From Lingula anatina (taxonomy: Eukaryota; Brachiopoda; Lingulata; Lingulida; Lingulidae): 64,000 nucleotides of DNA. Positions 38,568-51,216 of this stretch are shown piece by piece. The notes under the pieces were generated by a model. That model ran no database searches. It was not told the DNA's origin and was given only the letters and a program-made list of their open reading frames with translations. The stretch spans positions 60,568 through 124,567 of the forward strand of contig NW_019774291.1 of assembly GCF_001039355.2 (NCBI RefSeq), written 5' to 3'. The first letter of the stretch is position 1. Every line of letters begins with the position of its first letter. The position numbers and the translations under genes were made by a program.

Positions 38568-41500
38568 ATGGCGGCTGGACCGAAGGGTACGTAACTATGA
38601 TTATGAAGCATATTTATGCCTGGGAGGCATTTAGATTTTCGAGGACAAATTCAGTTACTATTTTTCATCGTACGCTTACTGTTATTGTATTTTTTACTTC
38701 TGGTCACTTAAGCAGGTGATAGCAAAGAACAATCCCCCACCTAATCTCTTGTCATTCTGACCCAATAAGAACTTACAAGTGTCAGTCAGTCCGTCAGTCA
38801 GTCATTCCGATAAATATGTCTTTTGATAGTGGTACGGACATGTTTAAGATAGGTTTAATTTTCAAGATGATACAGTTTTAATTGTCAGAATAATATTATC
38901 GATACGTAGTTACGTATATGTCGCTGTATTGGCGAGTAATGTTTGATAAAGATATAAGGTTCAAAGGTCAAGGTGTGTGAATGTCGAACCAAAAAGAAAA
39001 CCCATGTCTCTTCTCCTAAATTACGTTATGTAACATAATCGTGCCTGTGCTAGAGAATGGAAAAATGTACAGATACATGTTGTCACAATTATCACATTTC
39101 ACAGACTGCTGAAAAAATTGTATTTTTTGCTACTGATTAACGTGCACACTAATGTATTTGTTCAAATAAATCTGCCTAGCAAAACTAATCTTCTGTAACA
39201 TATTAATGGAGTCCATTGAATGTCACTACTCTCAAGATGTGTGATCTCTGAAGAAACTGTGGGTGTGTTGAAGGATTCAATGAAAGTAGACAGTCATTCC
39301 CAATTGAAGTACACTCAGTGATGCTTAATGACACTTATTTCATTTGTTCCTTAAAGCAGGAGTGAACACAAATATGCTTTTTAGTATGTGCACACCCTAA
39401 ACTTGAAATGGAAGTGCTAGAGGTCAAAATTAAAGCCAAGATGTGAAAATTTGCAAAATGATATTATAATATATTTATAAATAAATCATACTAAATTAAG
39501 AAATTTGAAAAAAAAAACATTTTTCCTTCACACAAAATGGTTTTTATCATTATTATCATTATGAAAATAATATTTAAAGAGCTGTAGACTATGGAGAGTA
39601 AATTGTAACCAGTTATTAGTTAAACACGCCCATATGTAACAGCTGTTCTATCTATTTCTACATATGGTGTAATTCATCAGATGGAATGGATTTTGTTTTG
39701 GGAAAACACATGTATATGATGTTTCCTTTTTAGTGCAACACATTTTCTTTGAACTTTGATATATAACATAATAATGATGCATGTTGCTGCATGTCTTTCT
39801 GTATTAATTCAGGCTTAGTTTTTTAATCAAGTCATAGTGTATGTAACATGAGCCAGATATTGGGTAGGGACACTTTTTTTTTGCTTTTAGGTCTTACCCT
39901 TCAATACCTAAAAAATTCCAGTAATGAATGCTTATATTACTGGTAATAGATCTGTCTAATATGTTTTTTTTTAAAATAAATTTCAGACAATCCTTTCCCA
40001 TCCCACCTGCAGACATTGACTGTAGACTCCAAGGATTACAGGTACTATAGTTTACCAGCCTTTCAGGACAGCCGCTATGGTAAGTCCAATGTAAATAATG
40101 TATTACCCAGGTGTAGACGCATATTGTAATGCATTTAAGACTTGTTCATGCATAAAAAGTTATGTGTGGAAGAAGGCATTCATGAGTGAGAAATGTTTAA
40201 GTATCATGATGACCTTCACAGGTTGGCAAAGAAAGTGGAATGTTCTGGAAAACGTGCCTGTTGCTCCTTTTTATACATGGAATGGTTAGTAAACAAAAAA
40301 TAATAACAGTAGTGATAATGATGATGAAGAGATCAGAAAACTGCTATCAGAATGCTTAGATTTGTGATCCTGTTTTATTTATTTATTATTATTATTTTTT
40401 AATTTTTATTTTTATTTAGAAAAGCTCCCCTTCTCCATCCGTGTGTTGTTGGAATCTGCTGTGAGGAACTGTGATGAGTTTCAAGTTAAAAAACAAGATG
40501 TTGAAAATATCCTCAACTGGCAAGAAAACCAAGAGAAAAATGTTGAGATTCCATTCAGGCCAGCCAGGGTGATTTTACAAGATTTTACGTAAGTTTTCAA
40601 TAGCAAAAAATGCAAAGATTAATTTTAAAACTCTTACATAATTGCAAGTAATAGGCAACATCAAAACAAACCTGTGTGTGAATTTTTTTATTGTTATATT
40701 TAAAGAGCTTTTTATATGAATGGATTTGAACATCTCTAAATGGTTGGATTGTTACAGAATTTTTGTTTAAGTCAAATTTTGCAGATAAAATTTTTTTCGT
40801 CTTCTTTACTAGTGGTGTTCCAGCCGTGGTTGATTTTGCTGCAATGAGGGATGCTGTAAAGAGGCTTGGAGGAGACCCTGAAAAAATTAATCCCAAATGT
40901 CCAGCTGACCTGGTTATTGACCACTCAGTCCAAGTAGATGTAGCCAGAAGGTAGATATGTGCTGTGTGATTGAAAGAGTCATTTAGAGAATTGGTGTGTA
41001 GATATTTCAATCATGGGTGTCAGATGAGAAAGATTTTCTGAAAACAGTTTTTTATTCTTTTTATTCAAAACTTTTTGATTGTAAAAAATTGATTAAATGT
41101 AATTTTTAAATGTTGCCAATATTCTTCTGTAAAATAGATTAATTTAATTCATAAATGTAAATCAGCACAACTCCATGCAATAGAAAAAAATGCCAGAATT
41201 CATGAGTTGCATGGGTGTGTAAACTGTTTATGGAATATTATTTTATACAGAGCGGTGATTTGATGCTTGGAATTGACAAGCTTTTGTTTGTGAAAATGAA
41301 AATATTTGGATGTGACAAACCACTACTTATGCTTATTTGGACTCACTGAATTATTATTATTATTAATATTATAATTCAATTTTTATATATATTGACAAAA
41401 TTAGAGAGGAACCATTTAAGTTTTACTTATTGGACTATGATTCATGTCATTACCTCCTTTTTTCAGTCTTCTCAATCGAAATTGTCCAAATCCTGGTGGC

Positions 41501-44500
41501 GGTGTCAGGAGCGGGTGTATCAGTCGGGCTGCCAAGTCTTCCTTGTGCAATATATGTTTAAACTCAGGCATCCCAGTTTCAGATGAACTTTGTCCATTTC
41601 ACAATCTAAAAAGCGAGGGGTTCGTACTTTGCGCTATTTGGAAATTTTTTTTCCCTAATATCACATAGCTCTGCATGGCTGGTTGTGTTGGTTCTACATT
41701 GTAGTCTGCCTGTCTTATGAAGTAAGATTACTATGCATTTCAAATCGGGTATCTAATAGTTCAGCTTGTAAATATGCTGTGAAAAATTTTTTAAAATTTT
41801 GTGTGGTAATCTTACACCAGTGTCGGGTGGTATGTATTTGGTGGGACTGGTTTAAAGATATGCATGTGCTTTATATGTCATGTGTAGATTTAAAGCCAGT
41901 TTTGGTTTGGTGTTGTATTTTAATGCTTTATTATTTTAATACATTTAATAATATTACTTTGGAGAGTATTTATTTTTGCTTAAATGTAACCAATGGATGT
42001 TCTTTCTATCTTATTGGTTGCAAAGGTTTGTCTGATAGGACCAAGTTTATTTGAAAAAAATTTTTATAATTTTCAAGATGAGCTTGTGAAAATTCAATTT
42101 ATTGAACTAAATTTTGAATTTGCATGACCTTATATAAATCCCCCTGTAGTGTCTAGTAGGTCGTGTTCTGAAAAACTACTTTTTCATCTGGAAGATTCCT
42201 TTGACATTTGATTGACAACTCGATCATGTTGATAAACTGCAGGTGACTTTTTTTTTATTTCATATTTGTTTTTCTTCTGTGCTAATGCCTTAGATGTGTC
42301 CACCATATTTTTCTTTATAGTGAAAAAGTAAAACTGTATTCAAATAGACATTTTAACTTGATACTGTGTAGTCTTCATGAATGGCACAGAGTAAGCTTAT
42401 TTACCGCTGGTTAATCATTACAAGGGAACCTTACTAGACTGATATGCTATAGGCTCTTAATGTGCTGACTTGCCAGTCTCATCAGGATTCCACCTAAAAA
42501 TTGGCCTTTAAAACCTTATACTTCTTGGGGATTAGTTGGTGGTTTTAGGCATTTTGCATTCAGTGTGCAGGACAAAATCAAGACATTTGTCAGTGTTTAG
42601 AGCAAAAATGTATCACAGATTTGTAAGCCCTTTTGTTGCAAAGTGATGCACATATATTTAGGATGTCTTTACATATTCCCTAGTCCTTTTCTGTAAGAAC
42701 AATGCCTTAAAATTGTTTTGATAATTTTTATGGTAACAGAAAATCTTAAAATGATTAAAACATCGCTGTTTGGAAAAATGTGAAACTGGAGAAAATTTAA
42801 CTTTGAATAATTAGTAATCTTGTTTAAATCATCATGTACTTGGTAACATTGGTTTTGTGTTTACACATTAAGGTACGTGCACTTTTTAAGATCAAACAGA
42901 GCTTCCAGGGGGCTGCCAAACTAACACTTCCACGTGCGAAAAGAATATCAAAATCAGTTGTGAATCTTATGAATTAATGTTAAAGAAGGCAGTCCAGTGC
43001 TGCTTCACCTGATCTTGCCATCAACACCATGTGTCCTGCTTCTTAATTGAATTACTAATAATTTATGACAGTGGATTAGTTGTTATAAAGATCCTGTTAA
43101 TTGCTTATTTCAAAATACCCCGCATAAAATCCTTGGGGGTTATTGTAGGTGGAATCTACTTTTTGCTGTTCTGTTGTATTTACTTAAGCAGCATTCACCT
43201 GTTGCTAATGGTTTTATCTTTACTGAATTTTTTTTTTTACAGTTAGTAATCTAAAATAGGTAATTTTTTACTTCTGCATACTAAACTTTGCCTTGCTTTT
43301 ATTGTGTTTGTAGTTTTTTTTTACCAAACACAAAATGATTGATCATGAAATATAGATGCATAATCTATGCACAATCAAAAAAGACAAAATTATAATCCCA
43401 ACCAATTATATAGCAATGTTTTAAATTCTTTTCCTGTAATATGATGTTTTATTTCTTTTTGATAACTCATGAAGCATAATAATGCAGCAGGTAGCTTCTT
43501 GCAGATTTAACTGTGAAATACTTTGTTTTGCCCCTTGTTTGTTGTAGAAATTTTACAGCAGCATTATGTGCTCTTTATTGAATTATGAATTAACGGGTTA
43601 CTACATTTTCACTTTGAAAATGATATTCTTTTCCTGACGTTGTATATTCATTTTCTGCTACTGACATATTGCAGCAATGTCCATTGACAGTTTTTCTTTG
43701 TTATGTTTAAAAAGAATTTAAACATTTTTTTTATTGCAGTGCTACTGCTTTACAGAAAAACCAAGAATTGGAATTTGATAGAAACAAAGAACGATTTGTT
43801 TTCCTAAAGGTCAGTATATTACTATCAACCAGACAAATTCTTAATGTTGTGATTTAACAGTGGGAGTATTTTAGATAAGTGTGCAATGAGAGTTTATACA
43901 TTGATCCTCATGAACATCGTGCCCTTGATTTATAATGCATGCAAACATGAATTTCAAAGACTATTGTACAATTTTGTTGATTGCATTAAATCAGTATTTT
44001 TCTTGAAGATAATTGCATGGTTGTTTGCCTTTATACTTCCCTCTGATAAGTATTTAATTATCAGCTGCTAATGGTTAAAATATGTCACTGATTATCCAGT
44101 GGGGAGCCAAGGCATTGAAGAACATGCTCATAGTGCCACCAGGCTCTGGCATTGTGCATCAAGTGAACCTGGAGTACCTGGCCAGGGTTGTATTTGAAGA
44201 GAATGGGATACTGTACCCTGACAGCTTGGTGGGCACAGATTCCCACACCACTATGATCAATGGGCTGGGAGTTGTTGGCTGGGGTATGTACAACTTGCAG
44301 CTTAGAATTGTAATTTAGTGCCTAGTATTCTTCAGTTATTGTCTCTGTTGTCTATGTATGTAATATCCATACTTTTGCTTATTTTTGTGTGTAGGTGTTG
44401 GAGGTATTGAAGCTGAAGCAGTGATGTTGGGCCAGGCCATCAGCATGGTCCTACCAAAGGTTGTGGGATACAAAATTACTGGACAGCTGAGCCCCTTGTG

Positions 44501-47500
44501 CACATCCACTGATGCTGTCCTTACCATCACCAAGGTAAGTCTTGTATTATCTTTAATGGTAGCAAAGGAGATTTAACTTATGAAATATGCTTCAGCTCAA
44601 GGTAAGCATTTCAGTTCACATAACACCATTAAAATATGGGATAAGTATTAGAAAAACTGAAGAAATCCAAACACAAACTCATTTTTAAAAAAATATTTTC
44701 ATGTGATAAATCCTTAACAACCCTTTTTTTTAAATGCTGCAATATGATGTATATTTTAGCATCTGAGACAGATAGGGGTGGTGGGCAAGTTTGTAGAATT
44801 CTTTGGGGATGGTGTGGCCTCCCTGTCCATTGCTGATAGGGCCACAATCTCCAACATGTGCCCAGAGTATGGGGCCACCATAGGCTTCTTCCCTGTGGAC
44901 CAGATGAGCATGACTTATCTGAAGAATACAGGTGCGGTATTTACCTGCATGGAAGTTGTAATCAGATGTTTTGTTCACCTTTATAATAGCCTCTTTCTCC
45001 CCAGCTCTCCCCCCTCATTCTCTCTCTTTTCTCTCTCTCATCTATTTTTTTCTCTTTCTCTCTCTCTCTCTCTCTGCAAAATTATAATATATCAACCAGT
45101 CAAAATCATTTAGTTTCACTTCATTCATGTGGTTGTTTATTTGAAATAATCTAGAAAGACATCTGCCTCCTTTTCAGCTCGTGATGAGAAAAGAGTTGCT
45201 CTTGTGGAAGCTTATCTGAAGCAAAACAAAATGTTCAGAAATTTCAATGATGCAAGTGAAGATCCAGTCTTTTCTGAGGTATGTACAGTTTGTTAAATTA
45301 TTCTGAGACCTTTTTCTTCAATGGAAAAACTGATGTCATAAGTAATTTGTTACTCATTGTTTGATGTGTAGATATAATTTCAAACTGCCAAAAGATTTCC
45401 ATGCAATAACAGACAAATCTCAGGGGCGGATCCAGAGATATTTTCTGACGGTCTTCCAAATTATTTTGTTGATCCATCCTCTTTTTTCACCGTCTTCCAA
45501 CAGAAAACACCAGATACCCGTCAATGTAAACTTGAAAATCTGACCGTCTTCCGGAGAAGACGGCCTAAATCCGCCCCTGAATCTATTGCAGTATGTGTGA
45601 ATTTTCAGATAGTTGAACTGAACCTTAGTGATGTGGTTCCATGCTGTTCAGGACCCAAGAGGCCTCATGATAAAGTGCCTGTTGCAGATATGAAGGATGA
45701 TTTCACCAAATGTCTCAGCAACAAAGTTGGCTTCAAGGTTAGCTTTTATGGAAACCCTTATTATGTCTGATGAAGACAGTTCCGAACTAAAAACGCCTTG
45801 AGTTGTATTTAAACATTTCTTTTTATATGAGACCTGACATTATACCTTGTATAAGTATTCAGTTGGTATATTTCAAAAACTAACAGTCACTTCCTTTAGA
45901 TGTTCATAAAGTAAATCGCATTTTACCAACAGGGGTTTGCAGTTCCACAAGATAAGCTTGCTACCACTGTGCCAATGGTGTTTGAGGGAAAAGAGTACAC
46001 TTTGACTCATGGTTCTGTTGTCATTGCTGCTGTCACCAGCTGTACCAATACCAGCAATCCATCTGTTATGCTGGGAGCAGGTATGGATTAGTGGTTATGT
46101 TCAGTAAGACTGAGACATGACAGGGTTTGAATACAGATAGAATACAGATTGCCCTTTATAGAATGCAATGTCATTATATGAACAGTGATGCCTTATGCAG
46201 TTCGGGAATGAACATGATTCCAAGTAATATTTGATTTGTGTCATGTAAAATTCCAAGAAAACCAATGTTAGTTGCTCTTGTGCACTATGGATGATAGTCT
46301 ATACCCGCAGCATAACAATATTTTAGTCTGATTTTCCAGATTATTCTACCTCTACAATTTTGATTGAAATCAGAAATGATTGATCTGAACATTTTTTCAG
46401 GCTTGTTGGCTAAAAAGGCAGTGGAAGCTGGATTAAGTGTCAATCCATACATCAAGACAAGCCTGTCACCAGGAAGTGGTGTGGTGACCTGTTACCTGAA
46501 GGAGAGCGGGGTCATGCCATTCCTAGAGACCCTTGGGTGAGTAGAAACAAAGCTGAATCTTATTTCATGGTTCTTTTAATCATATTTGTATTGTTTTGTT
46601 GCTATTATATTTATGGTTATTTATGACAAATAATTTGATTTTTTTATTTTGATAATTAAACAGTAATTTATGTGATTCATGCAAGCAAGACACATTTCAT
46701 CATTTGTAATTCCATGTCTGTATTTCCAATGATCGTTACACCATTGCATTCAGTCATGCATATTTGTAATTGCAGGTTTGATGTGGTTGGCTATGGATGT
46801 ATGACCTGTATAGGAAACAGTGGACCACTAGCTGAACCTGTGTCACAGGCCATTGAAAAGGTGAGTACTTCCTTGAAGTCTATGAAAGTTAAAGTAAAAT
46901 GACTTTGGTAGCACTATAACTTCAGACATGATTCCTTAGCTTTTGCTTGCAATTATAATTTTTCATTTCTGGACATTTCATTCAGAAGCCTGCATTATAC
47001 AAGATTTTAACATCAACAAGAACAGCTGTACATTACATTACATTACATTACATTACATTACATTACATTACATTATATCTGACTTACAAGTCACTTAAAA
47101 TTCATATTCTTTAAACAACAAAAAAAATCGTGAAAAAAGTGCCCATCCACATCTTCTATAACATTGTCATTTCAGGGTGATCTTGTTGCCTGTGGTGTTC
47201 TGTCTGGAAACAGAAACTTTGAAGGCCGTATCCATCCTCTGACCCGTGCCAACTACCTGGCCTCCCCACCACTGGTCATTGCCTATGCAATTGCAGGAAC
47301 CGTGTGCATCGACTTTGAAAAGGAACCTCTTGGTAATTCTTCAATCTGCAGGGGAAATTGCAGAATGTTTTAGTGATGTTTTTTAGAGAATTATAAAAGA
47401 TCTCTGCATAAAAGATAGTCTCTGTGGTTATATTCAGCTTTTAACTTGGTAAAAAAAAATTAATGTTCTGTATTAGCTTGCTACAGAAGTGTCTTTATTT

Positions 47501-50154
47501 CTAAGTGAGGAAATTATAGATTCAAACTTGTTTTGTTTTAAGGCATCAATGGAGATGGGAAGCCAGTGTTCTTGAGAGACATTTGGCCATCAAGAGAAGA
47601 AATACAGGTGAGTGTTCTTGGTATATAGAATGGACAGGTCTTTCTGGGAAGCCCTGTGCAATAGTAAAGGCCTGGGAATCAAAATGTGTTTGATATTTGA
47701 TATTCTACTAAGGATATTTTTTGACATTTTATTTGTATCAATTTGAGGCTTTCTTTATTTTATTATTTGTTAACTGATAATTTTTCTGTTTTTAGCAAAT
47801 AGAGAGAAATGTTGTGGTGCCTGCTTTGTTTAAGGAAGTGTACTCCAGAATTGAGGTATGTCATCAACAGTGATTCTTATTTTGATTTCTATTTTTCTCC
47901 TTAGTAAAATGTTAGCCCACTTCTCTTATTTTCAGTTCATGAGAGTTCATGTTTTGATTCAGTGGGATGCAGTGACATTTAAAGGGAAGGAATGTGACCT
48001 TTCATAAAAGTTGCTACCTTCACAAGATTTCAAGAATATTATATTTTCCTTGTAGGAAGGCACAGAACGCTGGAACTCCCTTGATGCCCCAGAGGGGATG
48101 CTATACCCATGGGACCCTAAGTCCACGTATATCAAGTCGCCTCCATTCTTTGAAACTATGGTATGTGCACCTTCAGCCATAGCTGGTGAAATGATTTATT
48201 TAAAATAAGTAATGGGCAATGAGGTAATAAATTTCTCACACTATAAAGTTGTCTGGACATATTTTTACTTACCAACTCTTGAAATATGACATAGATTTCA
48301 CTGGTGTAAATTTTTATTTGGCACTGAAGAATTGCTCAATTTTTGCGGCTTCAAGTGAGTGTGTGTGCATGCTAACATGCAACGTGTAAATGGCACAATA
48401 TAAAGAATTGTACTCTTACCTTTACAGACCAAAGAACTGCCTCCAGTGCAGCCTATTACAGATGCCTATGCTTTGCTCAACTTGGGAGACTCAGTCACTA
48501 CTGACCACATCTCTCCAGCTGGCAGTATTGCCAGAAATAGTCCAGCTGCAAGATACCTAGCAGGAAGAGGGTAAGTCCGGTATTCTTTAGTAAGCCAATC
48601 CTCCCAATACACTGCATTCCCAGAAACAGTCCATTTACTAGATACCTGACAGATAAAAGGTGATTGATTGGTTTAAGAGAACTCGACCTTAGCGAATGCC
48701 CACATATATTTGCTACAATTTCTACAGTTTCAGAAAATTTTGCATTTGTTACACCTTTCAGTTTCTATTCAGTTTACTATTTTGTATTTACACATCTGTG
48801 TTATTGGCTTGAGATTCATCCTGGTGAATTTAAGTATACCTCATTGTTTTATGTATCAAGTTGTGACTGAAAATATTGTTGCATTTTTTCTGAACTGCAG
48901 ACTGACTCCAAGGGAATTCAATTCATATGGATCACGACGTGGCAACGATGCTGTCATGGCGCGTGGAACATTTGGCAATATTCGTCTGTTCAACAAGTTC
49001 ATAGGGAAAGCTGGCCCTAAGACTGTCCATGTGCCCTCTGGGGAACAGGTGAGAATGGTTGAAATTTTTAAGAATAGCATGGAAATATTCGACACCAAAT
49101 TTATTTGGCAATTGCTGGCAAAACTTTTTCAAAGAGATTTTGAGTAGTGTATCAAAGTGTCCATCATTTGTGATTTAAGAGTTCATATTATGGCAAGATG
49201 ATGGAAAACAGTCTTTGAAATTTCTATAGGTCTTATAAGCACTGTGATTGTATTCATTTTCAGATGGACGTCTTTGATGCAGCAGAGCGGTACCGCAGTG
49301 AAGGAAAGAACCTGATCATCTTAACAGGGAAGGAGTATGGGTCTGGTTCCTCCAGAGACTGGGCTGCAAAGGGACCCTGGATGATGGTAAATTGTTGTTT
49401 ATGAATGGTATTAATGCTGATGAAGATTAGGTCAACAGTCAACATTGCACAAAGATGAGCCATCTTTCCAAGGTTGAAGATTTTTACGTATGATATACTA
49501 TTAACAATTTGATTTATGTTTTGAGATGAAATGCAAATTATAGTGATTTGCATCAAAGACAAAAGACCAAACCACATCCTTTTCTATTCACAGGGTATCC
49601 GTGCGGTAATTGCAGAAAGTTATGAACGCATTCACCGCAGTAACCTGGTTGGGATGGGTATCATCCCTCTCCAGTACATGCAGGGTGAGAATGCAGACTC
49701 ACTGAACCTCACCGGAAAAGAGACATTTACTATTGACCTGCCACAAGATCTTGCCACTGGCATGGTTGTTGATGTCAAGGTACTTGTCTTTAAGAAAATT
49801 GTTTCACCAGTGAATAAGGCAGCATTTTAATGGACAGTTGTATTCCTGTTAGAAAATGATGATTTTATAACTATCAAATTGTCTTAAGGCTATCAGAGTG
49901 GGCTCAGTTAAGAATTGCCATTTGTACAATTATTTGCTCTACTTGGTAAAAATTTTGAAATATGAAGAATTAATGGAACAATTATTGTAAGCGTATGTTA
50001 TTTTGAGTAATTTCTAACTACTTTGACATTTTCTGTTCTCCAGGCAAGCAGTGGCACCACATTTAAAGCCCTAGTGAGATTTGACACCGAAGTGGAACTG
50101 GCCTACTTCCGCAATGGAGGCATTCTCAACTATATGATCCGTGGAATGCTGTAA
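38568..50154 (+). CDS. ACO1: Cytoplasmic aconitase / iron regulatory protein 1
   Basis: Twenty-two exons: 38568-38586, 39987-40079, 40420-40588, 40813-40950, 43740-43809, 44100-44283, 44395-44534, 44760-44931, 45178-45278, 45609-45737, 45933-46080, 46401-46536, 46776-46860, 47176-47332, 47543-47607, 47796-47855, 48056-48160, 48428-48570, 48901-49048, 49264-49386, 49594-49779 and 50044-50154, giving 893 aa (human 889). It interconverts citrate and isocitrate with a [4Fe-4S] cluster; without the cluster, IRP1 binds iron-responsive elements in mRNA. Cluster cysteines lie in [16 protein letters not shown] (about residue 442) and [14 protein letters not shown] (about 508 and 511). Also seen: [90 protein letters not shown] and [15 protein letters not shown]. 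The N-terminus and size favour IRP1 over mitochondrial aconitase; no transit peptide is seen. Exons 7-22 recur at 55373-61032. Confidence 0.96.
40951..43739 (+). other. ACO1 intron 4 (2.8 kb)
   Basis: No additional exon supported. Open frames near 41444-41668 and 41683-42054 show no family resemblance and have no fitting splice sites. Confidence 0.6.
45421..45579. mobile_element. Small inverted-repeat transposon (MITE) in ACO1 intron 9
   Basis: 159 bases bounded by terminal inverted repeats caggggcggat and atccgcccctg. It is flanked by the direct repeat aatct at 45416-45420 and 45580-45584. The second ACO1 copy has the empty site with aatct once (acaaatctattgcag, near 56400), which defines both the insertion and its 5-bp duplication. 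Inside, gacggtcttcc and ggaagacgg-like motifs form further inverted repeats. There is no coding capacity, so it must move in trans. The termini resemble hAT-type MITEs, but those make 8-bp duplications, so the superfamily is unresolved. Confidence 0.85.
47031..47075 (+). repeat. (CATTA)9 minisatellite in ACO1 intron 13
   Basis: Nine exact CATTA units. The second copy has only about two and a half at 57925-57937, a clear length polymorphism. Confidence 0.95.
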
Positions 50155-50754
50155 CACCTTAGATAAAACTTGATTTAAGGGAAAATGCTGACAATTTTAT
50201 GAATTCCCTAAAACTTCATCCTTGGTTATAAGCAAACAATACTGCCATAGAGTGATAATGAGAGGTTAATGTTGTGGGTAAAAGGTTATTCACACGTAAA
50301 CTAGTCTATAAACAATTTGTTGCGATGGTGATCAGTAATTCCCAATATAAATCAAATTTACAGTTATACAGCTGTTAAACAGTGATAGATGATAAATATA
50401 CTGGATGTTCTAGTATTTTATATGAAAAAATTAAGTAAGAAAAACTACTGAGTTTTTGTTAGATGTTGATTTAAGCTTAAACAATATGGTATAAGTTTCT
50501 AGAATATATTTGTAAATGTGACATGGTCTTCACAGAGATATTTAAAACTTAGGTTAGTGCCTAGATGAACTGCTCAAATCAAAGAGATACAAGTACACAA
50601 AATTTGTTCTTCTAATTGTGATGCACAACTAGTTGAATTTTTTGTTTTATTTTTATGAAAGTGTGGTAATAACAATCCTGTTAAGTGATTATTATTATAA
50701 TCACATGGTAATGATCAAAAATCATTTTGAAGAGATGTGGTTATACGTTTGATG

Positions 50755-50760
50755 AATAAA
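50755..50760 (+). terminator. Candidate poly(A) signal of ACO1 copy 1
   Basis: AATAAA about 600 bases past the stop, conserved in the second copy at 61636-61641. Confidence 0.5.
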
Positions 50761-51168
50761 TGGTCCTCTCATATTTATGTGCAACGTGGTAGCTGTTACC
50801 AGACCATACCAGTTGTGTAAACATGGGACGGCATATTTACTGAAACTCGCTCTTATATCTTGTTTATTTGTTGCAGTTCTCATGTGTCTAGCGACACGCT
50901 GTATTATGTGTAGCCTCTTTACAAGCCTAAAGTCTACTTCAGTTTTCTATCAAGCTGAAGGTGATAGTTGTATTCTGCTTAGAGGTGCAGTCCGTTTCTC
51001 ATTACTTTTTACAGGTGACACTTCTGACAAAAGTACGCACAGTTCATTGACAACCCCGACATCTTGTCTTTTTAACACAAGTACACTTAATAAGTGAACC
51101 GTGTAACTACATACCTTGGCTTTCTTTGTCCCAAAGTGTGACCATGGAATATAACGCTGGTGCTGAAC

Positions 51169-51216
51169 TTACTTATGCCCCGATTTCGAAAATCGGCCAA
51201 ATCGGGGCATAAGTAA
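51169..51216. repeat. Perfect 18-bp-arm palindrome
   Basis: Arms ttacttatgccccgattt (51169-51186) and its exact reverse complement (51199-51216) surround a 12-base loop, cgaaaatcggcc. The loop partly pairs with the arm as well (ccgattt, aaatcgg). The structure is unchanged in the second copy at 62052-62099. Confidence 0.9.

Noticed and set aside
41444-42054. Open frames within ACO1 intron 4
   Set aside because: No similarity to aconitase, and exons 4 and 5 join in phase without them.
50777-51097. Open frame in the ACO1 3' flank
   Set aside because: Its end is frameshifted in the second copy (around 61960), and substitutions are not biased to synonymous sites.
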